Shown: positions 1 through 7,232 of the stretch, one piece after another | Layout of the letters: each line of letters opens with the position of its first letter | Numbering within the stretch: the stretch's first letter is position 1 | From: Bacteroidota bacterium | Lineage (GTDB): Bacteria; Bacteroidota; Bacteroidia; NS11-12g; UBA955 | DNA length: 13,561 nt | Assembly (NCBI GenBank): GCA_030836345.1 | Contig: JAURQA010000002.1 | Location: 1-13,561 of the forward strand | Direction: 5' to 3' | Made by a program: the position numbers and the translations under genes | The notes under the pieces: generated by a model | What the model saw: the letters and a program-made list of their open reading frames with translations, nothing else | The model's database searches: none | What the model was told of the DNA's origin: nothing

Positions 1-482
1 ACATTACTGATTTCTAAAAGCTCCTTTAGCTCTACTGTGGGAGCAATACCATCCCCAACAATACCATAAGAAGTTGAACTTCCTTGAGGATCAATATCTA
101 ATTTAAGTTTACACTTATTATTCAGAATCAACATAATCCCTGATTCCGAACCCCATTGCAGTTGGCAGATTAAAGGATGTTTTAAATCTCCTTCTAATTT
201 AAAAAAACCATTCTTATCGGTCCTTACAGAGTCTATAAAAATCAATTTATCAGACATTTCAAAGAGAACAATTAAGTTCTCCGGTTTATTTTTGAGGACC
301 CCACTGATCTTATAACCTGTTTCTAACCTTACCAAGGTGCTGGTTTTTTGAACAAAAACATCGTTCATCCCTTGATTTTTAACTCCATCAACCATACTTC
401 TTTCAGATTTGCACTGAAAAGAGGAAAGTAAAAACCCAAAAACGATGAGTCCCAGTCTTAAAATATTTGTTCTAGAAAGCAT
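1..482 (-). CDS. DUF4369-domain envelope protein, N-terminal part (cut by window edge)
   Basis: The reverse strand is open from an ATG at 480-482 to the window edge, giving 160 codons without a stop. Residues 5-23 are a hydrophobic export signal (LRLGLIVFGFLLSSF) followed by Cys24 in the context SSFQC; this looks like a lipoprotein signal, but the -1 Gln and -3 Ser are poor lipobox residues. Residues about 57-157 match the DUF4369 pattern: an ISG-V-L start, a central IDSVRTDKNGFFKLEG stretch and an LILNN strand. In Bacteroidota this domain usually stands before a thioredoxin/TlpA-like disulfide reductase domain, which would lie outside the window, so the enzymatic part cannot be confirmed. 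It is separated from truB by 69 nt containing its own promoter. Family call is good; lipidation and function are inference. Confidence 0.8.
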   Translation of the reverse strand, partial: MLSRTNILRLGLIVFGFLLSSFQCKSERSMVDGVKNQGMNDVFVQKTSTLVRLETGYKISGVLKNKPENLIVLFEMSDKLIFIDSVRTDKNGFFKLEGDLKHPLICQLQWGSESGIMLILNNKCKLKLDIDPQGSSTSYGIVGDGIAPTVELKELLEISN

Positions 483-499
483 AATAAATATAAGTACAG

Positions 500-532
500 C
501 AAAGATAATGCAAAAGCTTAATGAAGAGTAAA
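500..532 (-). promoter_or_regulatory. Bacteroidota-type promoter for the DUF4369 gene
   Basis: On the minus strand a -7 element TATCTTTG (500-507) matches TAnnTTTG exactly. A TTTA (529-532) lies 21 nt upstream and is one base off the -33 TTTG. Transcription would begin about 10-15 nt before the ATG at 482, giving a very short leader. The match to the phylum's sigma factor consensus is visible; activity is inferred. Confidence 0.6.
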
Positions 533-551
533 GTTAAGCCTTAATTCCGGT

Positions 552-1223
552 CTAGTCCTCCTCTAGTAATAGTGCCCATTCATCAATTGATTTAGCATTT
601 TCGAGCGAGTATTCTCCAATAGCAGTTCGGCAAAGTTTGGTCAAATGGCCTATAGTATCGAGAGCAATGGCAAAATCCATAGCCAGGGTCCTTATATATG
701 TTCCTTTGCTGCACTCCACCTCAAAATCTATATGAGGTAGGCTTACGGCCGTAATTTTAAAATCATAAATATGAACTTTTCTAGGCTTCATCTGAACATC
801 TGCTCCTTTTCGAGCTAACTCGTAGGCTCTTTTACCATTTACTTTAATAGCTGAAAAAATTGGAGGTGTTTGCTCAATTTCACCCAAAAACTTGGGAATC
901 GCACTGTTTATGAGGGTATCATTTACGTGATCAAAAGACCTGGTTTCACTGATTTCTGATTCTAAGTCCCCACTAGCCGTTGCTCCTCCAAGGCAAATCG
1001 TTCCAGTATACACCTTTTTCAAATCCTGTAGGCCAGATATTTTCTTTGTACTTCTCTCCGTACAAACAATTAATAATCCGGTTGCTAAAGGATCTAGAGT
1101 TCCGGCATGACCTGCCTTTTTTGCCTTTTTTAAATATTTTAGTTTCTTCAGCGCCTGAAAACTGCTCCATCCCAAAGGTTTGTCGAGAAGTAGAATTTCG
1201 CCTGGGTCTGGAGTATTTTGCAT
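552..1223 (-). CDS. truB: tRNA pseudouridine(55) synthase TruB
   Basis: Converts U55 of the tRNA T-arm to pseudouridine in the cytoplasm. The protein (223 residues) carries the family motifs in order: LDKPLGWSS (13-21), the catalytic loop GHAGTLDPLATG (38-49) with Asp44 as the nucleophile, LGGATASGD (78-86), FSAIKVNGKRAYELARKG, and CSKGTYIRTLA near the C-terminal third. It is shorter than the E. coli enzyme (about 314 residues) because the C-terminal PUA-like domain is missing, as is usual in Bacteroidota. Its ATG (1221-1223) overlaps the stop of the upstream secreted-protein gene by one base (TGATG), so translational coupling is likely and fixes the start. No separate promoter is evident. 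Very confident of the assignment. Confidence 0.97.
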   Translation of the reverse strand: MQNTPDPGEILLLDKPLGWSSFQALKKLKYLKKAKKAGHAGTLDPLATGLLIVCTERSTKKISGLQDLKKVYTGTICLGGATASGDLESEISETRSFDHVNDTLINSAIPKFLGEIEQTPPIFSAIKVNGKRAYELARKGADVQMKPRKVHIYDFKITAVSLPHIDFEVECSKGTYIRTLAMDFAIALDTIGHLTKLCRTAIGEYSLENAKSIDEWALLLEED

Positions 1224-3115
1224 CAGTCAATCAATACTTTAGTGGTAAGAACTTCTTTCGTACCAGCCTTAATTTTTAAGACATAGCTGCCTGTAGCAAA
1301 TTGAAGCGTATTTATGCGATACAAATGAGTTCCAGCAGGAACATAGAGTTTCATTGAACTCGATACTTTCCTGCCATCTAAGGAATAAAGCAAAAACTCA
1401 TAGTTTCCCTCTACGGTATTCATCCACTCAATATCTAAGTGTGATTGGGCAGGAACAGGGAATACCTTGATGCTCTGTACAGGGGTTTCCCAAACTTTAT
1501 CGTTTAATTTTACGCGAGCCACCCAAGAATACATTCTATTATTGGCGCCATATGACCCAATTAAATAATAAATTCCCTTCTCGTTATACTTTCTCTGAAT
1601 ACCCTCATAATCTCCCCAGCGCTGGTTTGCTGGACCTAAAAAAGTATAATAAATTAGTGATTCTCCTTCTTTTACTTTCACTGGCTCACTTAATTCACCA
1701 TATCGGTTATTATAAATTACTGATGTACCTGGCATGTTCCAGGGGCCTGTGTGAACCATAGTTATAATTGAACTTGGATCTCCTTCATCTATTCCTGCTG
1801 AAGCAATTGCAGGATAACCGTAATCCAGGCTATCATGTGTAATTAGGCGACCTCTGATAAATGGAGCTGAGCCCAAATCATAAATGGTGTTATGTGTGAT
1901 ATGGGCCTGTTTTGTGCCAAAGTTCATGCAATTTTGCATGTATTGGATTTGATTCCCAACGCGTATACCACTGAGTACCCGTACATCGTTCGTTCGCAAT
2001 TTAAATGCAGTATCCGGCTGCAATGCGCTGGGCGGATACCCGTAGGGTACATCAGAAATTAATACTTGTTGCTCATATTTTGCAAGTCCGCTGCGTTGCG
2101 TATTGGTTATGCGATGTAGAAAAACAGTATCATTCTTCTCGCTGTAAGGCCTCACACTCATAAAATAATTATCGGACCCATTAGGCATAGGCCCATTTTG
2201 AATTGGGCAAATACTCCAAACACTGACGCCTTCATATTTTATATCTTTAAATAAATTAGAACCCAAGGTTTTTCCATTAAACCCATCTTCTTTATTGATC
2301 TGCCAAATTACTGCTTCTGTAAATCCTTCTTCCCAACTGGTTCCGTTAAGAAGTAAATTAACCGTGAAAAATATATCTTCTTTTGTTTGTGAAACAATGG
2401 GATAATCACTCCAAACAGAATCCTTTGTGGGTTTGCCGGGTATCTTATAGACATTCCAAGGATCTAAGGGATTATTGGAACTCGAAAAACCCATGACGAT
2501 AAAACTAGTTGCGTCTGTAGTTCCATGCATGTAAAGTACAATATACCTATCCTCATTCGGGCAATAGATAACACGGGGATCGTAGGTTCTGGTTAAGGTG
2601 GGAAGTGTATCGATATTATTATTTCCTCCGTTGGGAGCTGTAAAACTTTCCAAACTCCATACTTTTATAAATTTACCAGAAGAATCATAAACCCTTATTG
2701 TAGTATTGAGAACAGCGATAACTTTGCCATCATTACCTACTGCCACATGATTATCATTGGGCGTTCCCCCTCCAGAAAAATTACTAAATCCCTTCTCAAT
2801 TTTAGGGCTAATTGTAGCTTTATCTGTGGGTTCAGCGGTAAAGTTTCCATGCCGAATAATGGAACTTTGCATGTGCATCATTCGCTCATGATCCAGCTTT
2901 TTTGTTAGGGTATTATTAAGGCCCTTTGGTTCTGGCATTAACCTGTCTTTTTCTGTCTTGAGGGGAATTATCCATGAAGAGGACGCCTCTGAAGGATTAA
3001 AAATATGGCTTAAATGCAATGAGATATCTCTTTCGCATTTTACATTTTTTTTCACTTGAGCCGAGACGTTGAGTGCAACCAAAAGAACCAAACAAAGGGT
3101 AGCTGTTTTTTTCAT
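1223..3115 (-). CDS. Secreted protein with T9SS type A C-terminal sorting domain
   Basis: A 630-residue exported protein. Residues 1-19 form a typical signal peptide (MKKTATLCLVLLVALNVSA) with cleavage likely before Gln20. Residues 549-630 are a T9SS type A sorting domain: the VFPVPAQ start (usual form VYPNPA), a LYSLDGRKV strand, a TGSYVLKIKAG strand and a terminal TKVLID. Such domains direct cargo through the PorV/PorU branch of the T9SS, the core of which is encoded later in this window. The body (about 110-540) has repeated beta-strand patterns (DNHVAVGNDGKVIAVLNTT, YDPRVIYCPNEDRYIVLYM, WSDYPIVSQTKEDIFFTVN) that suggest a beta-propeller-like fold, but I recognise no catalytic motif. It overlaps truB by 1 nt. 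Export and sorting are well supported; the function is unknown. Confidence 0.92.
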   Translation of the reverse strand: MKKTATLCLVLLVALNVSAQVKKNVKCERDISLHLSHIFNPSEASSSWIIPLKTEKDRLMPEPKGLNNTLTKKLDHERMMHMQSSIIRHGNFTAEPTDKATISPKIEKGFSNFSGGGTPNDNHVAVGNDGKVIAVLNTTIRVYDSSGKFIKVWSLESFTAPNGGNNNIDTLPTLTRTYDPRVIYCPNEDRYIVLYMHGTTDATSFIVMGFSSSNNPLDPWNVYKIPGKPTKDSVWSDYPIVSQTKEDIFFTVNLLLNGTSWEEGFTEAVIWQINKEDGFNGKTLGSNLFKDIKYEGVSVWSICPIQNGPMPNGSDNYFMSVRPYSEKNDTVFLHRITNTQRSGLAKYEQQVLISDVPYGYPPSALQPDTAFKLRTNDVRVLSGIRVGNQIQYMQNCMNFGTKQAHITHNTIYDLGSAPFIRGRLITHDSLDYGYPAIASAGIDEGDPSSIITMVHTGPWNMPGTSVIYNNRYGELSEPVKVKEGESLIYYTFLGPANQRWGDYEGIQRKYNEKGIYYLIGSYGANNRMYSWVARVKLNDKVWETPVQSIKVFPVPAQSHLDIEWMNTVEGNYEFLLYSLDGRKVSSSMKLYVPAGTHLYRINTLQFATGSYVLKIKAGTKEVLTTKVLID

Positions 3116-3233
3116 TCAAGGCAAATTTCGCCGAATATTGCGATTAATCAAAATATTGAAATAAATATGACTGAAATGATATATGATTATAGCCTTCTCC
3201 TAATTTGTTCAAGGGCCAATTCAAGAAGTAAAA

Positions 3234-4184
3234 TCATTTTGCTGCTGCTCTATACAATCGATCATTAATGGCCGGGCCTAGGCCAACTTCGGGTAGTTTT
3301 AAAGCTAAGATTTCGTTTCCTTCCATTTCGTCAGCCTTGCGAAGAAATGAGAACACATTGCTAGCTGCTTCGTTTAAATCCGATTTTTTGGACAAAATCA
3401 ATTGATTTTTTTCAGGTATTCCCTCTATATATGAGTCAAAAAGAATATAAGTCGCAGTATTGCTCTCAGGAAATTCCTCCTTGCGCTCAAAAACACTAAT
3501 TTCTTTCCTTGGAGAATAATGTTTTGCCAATTGCCCTGGAGCGCTTGGATTGCTGCTTTTATTAAGCATTCTATTAAAATTGTTGAAATAAGGAGCCAGT
3601 TTTCCAAGTTCCAAACCCCCTAACCTAAGGACATTGCAATCCACTCCCATGGGTTCGATGATGGTACTTTCAATGCCTACATCGCAATCCCCGCCATCCA
3701 AAACATAGGGGATTCTATCGCCTAACTGCGCGATAACGTGCCTGGCCTTGGTAGGACTAATATAACCAAATGGATTTGCACTTGGTGCCGCAAGAGGAAA
3801 ATCTAAATTTCTTAGTAATTCAAGCGCCATCGTTTGACTTGGCATTCGAATAGCGACCTTTTCATGTCCTGAAACTGTAATATCTGGAATTATGCTTTGC
3901 CGAGGAAGAACCACAGTTAATGGGCCTGGCCATAATTCCTCTAACATAGATTTTACAGACTTGGGAATCTCTTTTGCCAAAAGATCTATCTGCGATAAAT
4001 GACCAATATGAACAATGAGTGGGTCAAATGCAGGCCTGTCTTTAGCCGCAAAAATTTTGGCAACTGCATTGCTATCAAATGCGTTTCCAGCCAAGCCATA
4101 AACGGTCTCTGTTGGAATCCCAACAATTTCACCCTCGCTAAGCAATTTTGCTGCGTGGTCAATATCATTACCAATAGCGGACAT
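3234..4184 (-). CDS. L-threonylcarbamoyladenylate synthase, Sua5/YwlC type
   Basis: Makes threonylcarbamoyl-AMP from threonine, bicarbonate and ATP, the first step of t6A37 formation on ANN-decoding tRNAs. The YrdC domain occupies about residues 8-190: GIPTETVYGLAG (22-33), the KDRP nucleotide-binding motif (48-51) with PLIVHI after it, WPGPLTVVLPR, APSANPFGYISPTKA and DGGDCDVGIESTIIE. Past the YrdC domain a linker with SAPGQLAKHYSPRK marks the start of the C-terminal Sua5 domain, so at 316 residues this is the long two-domain form rather than the short TsaC form. The ATG lies 1 nt after the stop of the response-regulator gene, so the two are almost certainly co-transcribed. The 118 nt between this gene and the next downstream gene show no clear terminator. 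Confidence 0.96.
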   Translation of the reverse strand: MSAIGNDIDHAAKLLSEGEIVGIPTETVYGLAGNAFDSNAVAKIFAAKDRPAFDPLIVHIGHLSQIDLLAKEIPKSVKSMLEELWPGPLTVVLPRQSIIPDITVSGHEKVAIRMPSQTMALELLRNLDFPLAAPSANPFGYISPTKARHVIAQLGDRIPYVLDGGDCDVGIESTIIEPMGVDCNVLRLGGLELGKLAPYFNNFNRMLNKSSNPSAPGQLAKHYSPRKEISVFERKEEFPESNTATYILFDSYIEGIPEKNQLILSKKSDLNEAASNVFSFLRKADEMEGNEILALKLPEVGLGPAINDRLYRAAAK

Positions 4185-4185
4185 G

Positions 4186-5541
4186 CTATCTTCTGCTTAG
4201 TTCGTATTTGGTTATTTTATTGTAGAGATGGCTTCTCTGAATATCAATCTCTTGTGCTGTTTTGGCCACATTCCAACCGTTTCCAATTAGCTTTCGCTCG
4301 ATAAATACCTTCTCTGCCCAATCTCTAAACTCTTGGAGTTTTTGATAACTATCCACTACACCAAAAGGATCTGAGCCTCGCTGTGCAGGGTTGCTGTAAA
4401 TGTATACATCATCACCTGTAATAGCTTCACCAGACAATATAACTAGTCGTTCTATTACATTTCGTAATTCCCGGATATTCCCCGTCCAATTAACCTCTTT
4501 TAATGCCTCAAATGCATCAGGTGTAAATTCCTTCAAGGCCAAGCCGTTTTCAGCACATATTTCACCTAAAAAGCTATTGGCAATTAAAGGAATATCATCC
4601 ACACGGTCATTTAGCTTGGGAACATGAATTAGAATAACACTTAGTCTGTGGTATAAATCCATTCTAAAGTTGCTCTCTTCGATCTCCTGAAGCAAATTCT
4701 TATTGGTCGCCGCAACAATGCGAACATCAACCTTAATCTCTATATCTCCACCAACACGGGTAATTTTACCCTCTTGAATAGCCCTTAATACTTTGGATTG
4801 AGCTGCCATGCTCATGTCTCCAATTTCATCTAAAAACAATGTCCCACCGTGCGCCTGCTCGAATTTTCCAATTCGTTGTTTGTGCGCTGAAGTAAAACTA
4901 CCTTTTTCATGACCAAAAAGTTCACTTTCTATTAACTCCGTTGGTATACTGGCACAATTTACCTCAATTAACTTGGCATTTGCTCTAGTGCTTTTTTCAT
5001 GAATCCATCGCGACACCAGTTCTTTTCCCGTTCCGTTCTCTCCTGTTATTAAAACTCTAGCCTCAGTTGGGGCCACTTTTTCAATGGTATCTTTAATTTT
5101 AGCTATAGCAGGAGTTTCACCAATGATGTCGAACGTTCTAGTTACTTTACGCTTAAGGACTTTGGTTTCAGTAACCAAGGTGGTCTTATCAACCGCATTT
5201 CGTATGGTAATTAAAAGACGGTTTAGATCGGGTGGTTTCGATATAAAGTCGTATGCCCCTTTTCTCGTTGCTTCTATAGCTAGCTCAATGGTGCCATGCC
5301 CTGAGATCATAATGATTGGAACATCAGGTACAAGGCCTTGCGCTTGATCTAAAAGTTCCATTCCATCAATACCTGGCATTTTTACATCACATAAAACGGC
5401 ATCATATTCATCTTTCTGAAGCATTGCCAGACCTTTTTTTCCGTCCTCAGCTACATCTACATTAAATTTCTCATACTCCAGGATCTCCTTTAGAGTATCG
5501 CGGATTGCTTTTTCGTCGTCGATTACTAATATATGCGCCAT
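4186..5541 (-). CDS. NtrC-family sigma-54-dependent response regulator
   Basis: A 451-residue cytoplasmic activator with the standard three parts. The receiver domain (about 1-120) has the acidic pair Asp8/Asp9, phospho-acceptor Asp52 (CDVKMPG), Ser80 and Lys102. The AAA+ domain (about 138-375) has Walker A GENGTGKE (167-174), Walker B GTLFLDE (233-239), the loop GSFTSA (214-219) and FRMDLYHRLSV with the arginine residues typical of the sensor/finger region. The last 40 residues (WNVAKTAQEIDIQRSHLYNK) are a Fis-type helix-turn-helix. The loop that contacts sigma-54 is normally GAFTGA; here two of six residues differ. No histidine kinase is adjacent, so the signal is unknown. The gene heads the leftward operon with the Sua5 gene 1 nt behind it and faces porP across a 410-nt gap. 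Confidence 0.96.
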   Translation of the reverse strand: MAHILVIDDEKAIRDTLKEILEYEKFNVDVAEDGKKGLAMLQKDEYDAVLCDVKMPGIDGMELLDQAQGLVPDVPIIMISGHGTIELAIEATRKGAYDFISKPPDLNRLLITIRNAVDKTTLVTETKVLKRKVTRTFDIIGETPAIAKIKDTIEKVAPTEARVLITGENGTGKELVSRWIHEKSTRANAKLIEVNCASIPTELIESELFGHEKGSFTSAHKQRIGKFEQAHGGTLFLDEIGDMSMAAQSKVLRAIQEGKITRVGGDIEIKVDVRIVAATNKNLLQEIEESNFRMDLYHRLSVILIHVPKLNDRVDDIPLIANSFLGEICAENGLALKEFTPDAFEALKEVNWTGNIRELRNVIERLVILSGEAITGDDVYIYSNPAQRGSDPFGVVDSYQKLQEFRDWAEKVFIERKLIGNGWNVAKTAQEIDIQRSHLYNKITKYELSRR

Positions 5542-5951
5542 TGTCTATTTATTAATACAACAATAATGCCCAGTGGTTTCTTTTTTAGACAAGATGTGTA
5601 TTCTTTTTTCCACACTTTATTCATTATTTTTTGTAAATGCATTACTATTCACCTAAAACATAAAATGTATAAAGCATTACATAATAACATCTTATGCCTC
5701 CATTTTACAACAAATATCAATCAACAATTGGTGAGGTAGAGTCATTTAGTTCTAAGGCCCTCTCAGGGTTTATTTCCTATATTTTTCTTCTTTCACCTCA
5801 GCATTCCTGTTCCAATATACATTGCGCTAAAATTTACGAAAGATCTCTCCATCGCCGTGTCTAGAGTTGATTCTGCAATATTTTACATCTATATTCGTTT
5901 CCTATTTTGAATAGTAAATTACTATTTGCATATTTGTAACTTATAAATAAG
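5542..5951. other. Divergent intergenic region, 410 nt
   Basis: Lies between two divergent starts (response regulator leftward, porP rightward). It is AT-rich with T-tracts, and no frame has a recognisable protein. It contains the candidate porP promoter at 5906-5936 and, for the leftward gene, only a degenerate TATTGTTG (reverse strand, 5558-5565) with a CTTG 24 nt upstream. A heptamer GCATTAC occurs twice (5639-5645 and 5674-5680), and TGTAAATGC (5632-5640) is imperfectly inverted to GCATTACA (5674-5681). No sigma-54 type -24/-12 element was seen. The length is generous for this otherwise compact window, so regulator binding sites are plausible but not shown. Confidence 0.5.
5906..5936 (+). 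promoter_or_regulatory. Candidate promoter of the porP/sprF-like gene
   Basis: TTTG (5906-5909), a 19-nt spacer, then CATATTTG (5929-5936), which matches TAnnTTTG at all but the first base. The ATG at 5952 is 15 nt downstream of the -7 element, so the leader would be very short. Spacing fits the Bacteroidota consensus; use in the cell is inferred. Confidence 0.5.
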
Positions 5952-7100
5952 ATGAAAAGTACGCGTTTGAAATTCTTGACTATCCTATTTTCATTTGGAC
6001 TCTTTTTTGCGTCAGATGCGCAACAGGATCCACATTACACCCATTGGAGATTTAACAAATTATCTTACAATCCTGCTTTTGCAGGATATGGTAATAAGCA
6101 CTGTGTCAGTGCGGTAGCAAGACGAATGTGGTTGAGTTTTAATGATGAATCTGCATTGTATAATACGGAGAGCGTTAAGCCTACCAATGAATTGACCCGA
6201 GGTATAGGTCCAGAAACGAACACCATTACCTACGGAGGCATCTTATATGGCCTTGACAAAAGAGGAGACGATGGAATAAAAGATCATTCCATTAACGGAA
6301 TGTTCATGTACAGTGGCGATAATATTGCTTACGAGAAAAATACCTACTTAAAGATAGGCTTAGCCGGTAATTACGAGTTCTCCAGTGGTTCTTCCATTCG
6401 AATAGGGGCCAATTATACCAGCCTCAGCAAAGCTTTAAATGGAAGAAAACTTAGGGCTCATGACCCCGATGATCCACTCATTCCAACTGCGAATGTATCT
6501 CAGTCTGTAGGAACAGTAGATGTAGGATTATATTACACGAATCCAAATTTAAATGACCTTTGGGTTGGTTTAAGTAGTACCCATTTGAACACAGCTCAAT
6601 TTACTTTTGCAAACTTTAACGTAACAACTGCCAGACATGCTTATTTAATGGCTGGCATGAAATTCAATGACTTTTTAGGCAACCCACTCTTAACATTTGA
6701 CCCCGCAGTGTTGGTCAAAACAGGAATTAGAAATAGCCCCGTTACTCCGCAAGTAGATTTAAATGCCATGGTGACCTACAATAACATGTTTTCTGGAGGG
6801 TTAAATCTTCGAGGTCAACTAACTGGTATGGATGCAACTTGCATTATGTTGGGATACTATCCACCCTTAACCAATATGGGAATCAATAATTCTAGTGGTG
6901 CTGGAACGACCTTGCGTGTTGGATATTCATACGATATCACAATGAACAGAGTAAGAAAAGTAAGTGATGGATCTCATGAAATTCAAATTAACGTGTGTTT
7001 CCCAATCACAATCCCCGTGGCACCGGTTAGAAAAAAACATAATACTATTTACTTAAATCCAAACCCTGAACTTAAGGCTCAGAATCCAAAAAATTTATAA
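5952..7100 (+). CDS. porP: PorP/SprF-family type IX secretion/gliding outer-membrane protein
   Basis: Residues 1-23 are a signal peptide ending in SDA-Q, and the mature start QQDPHYTHWRFNKLSYNPAFAG (24-45) is the hallmark of the PorP/SprF family (QDP..S.Y.FN...NPAYAG). The family forms an outer-membrane beta-barrel and the alternating strands ending in G-Y/N pairs fit that; the C-terminal strand HEIQINVCFPITI is followed by a 20-residue polar tail. At 382 residues it is longer than most family members, chiefly through an extra segment near 70-110 (SVKPTNELTRGIGPETNTI). PorP/SprF proteins are needed for T9SS function or for anchoring/delivering adhesins in gliding species. Location directly upstream of gldKLMN matches the porPKLMN order known from Porphyromonas gingivalis, which supports the PorP name; orthology to SprF cannot be excluded. 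Confidence 0.9.
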   Translation: MKSTRLKFLTILFSFGLFFASDAQQDPHYTHWRFNKLSYNPAFAGYGNKHCVSAVARRMWLSFNDESALYNTESVKPTNELTRGIGPETNTITYGGILYGLDKRGDDGIKDHSINGMFMYSGDNIAYEKNTYLKIGLAGNYEFSSGSSIRIGANYTSLSKALNGRKLRAHDPDDPLIPTANVSQSVGTVDVGLYYTNPNLNDLWVGLSSTHLNTAQFTFANFNVTTARHAYLMAGMKFNDFLGNPLLTFDPAVLVKTGIRNSPVTPQVDLNAMVTYNNMFSGGLNLRGQLTGMDATCIMLGYYPPLTNMGINNSSGAGTTLRVGYSYDITMNRVRKVSDGSHEIQINVCFPITIPVAPVRKKHNTIYLNPNPELKAQNPKNL

Positions 7101-7167
7101 AAATACAGTTATCCACACAATATTCAAACACAGCATACGTTTGTAGATAAAAGAAAAGTGAAAAAAT

Positions 7168-7200
7168 TTTGTAGAGTTGTTAACATTTTGCATATTTTTG
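7168..7200 (+). promoter_or_regulatory. Consensus promoter upstream of gldK
   Basis: TTTG (7168-7171), a 21-nt spacer and TATTTTTG (7193-7200) match both Bacteroidota promoter elements without error. It sits in the 132-nt gap after porP, 32 nt before the gldK ATG. This is the cleanest promoter in the window and would allow gldKLMN transcription independent of porP. Confidence 0.7.
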
Positions 7201-7232
7201 CGAACTTTAACTTTAGAAAGGAAGAATAAACA

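Noticed and set aside
3116..3233. Possible terminator or promoter between the Sua5 gene and the T9SS cargo gene
   Set aside because: TTCAAG occurs twice (3208 and 3220 area) but as a direct, not inverted, repeat, and no exact TAnnTTTG is seen at a useful position on the minus strand.
5533..5739. Open frame of 68 codons on the plus strand in the divergent gap
   Set aside because: Starts inside the response-regulator gene, has no ribosome site, and its translation is low-complexity (Phe, Ile, His, Asn) as expected from AT-rich noncoding sequence.
5758..5768. Small CCCT-CTC-AGGG hairpin in the divergent gap
   Set aside because: Only four base pairs with a 3-nt loop and no U-run that would fit a terminator for any gene; expected by chance.
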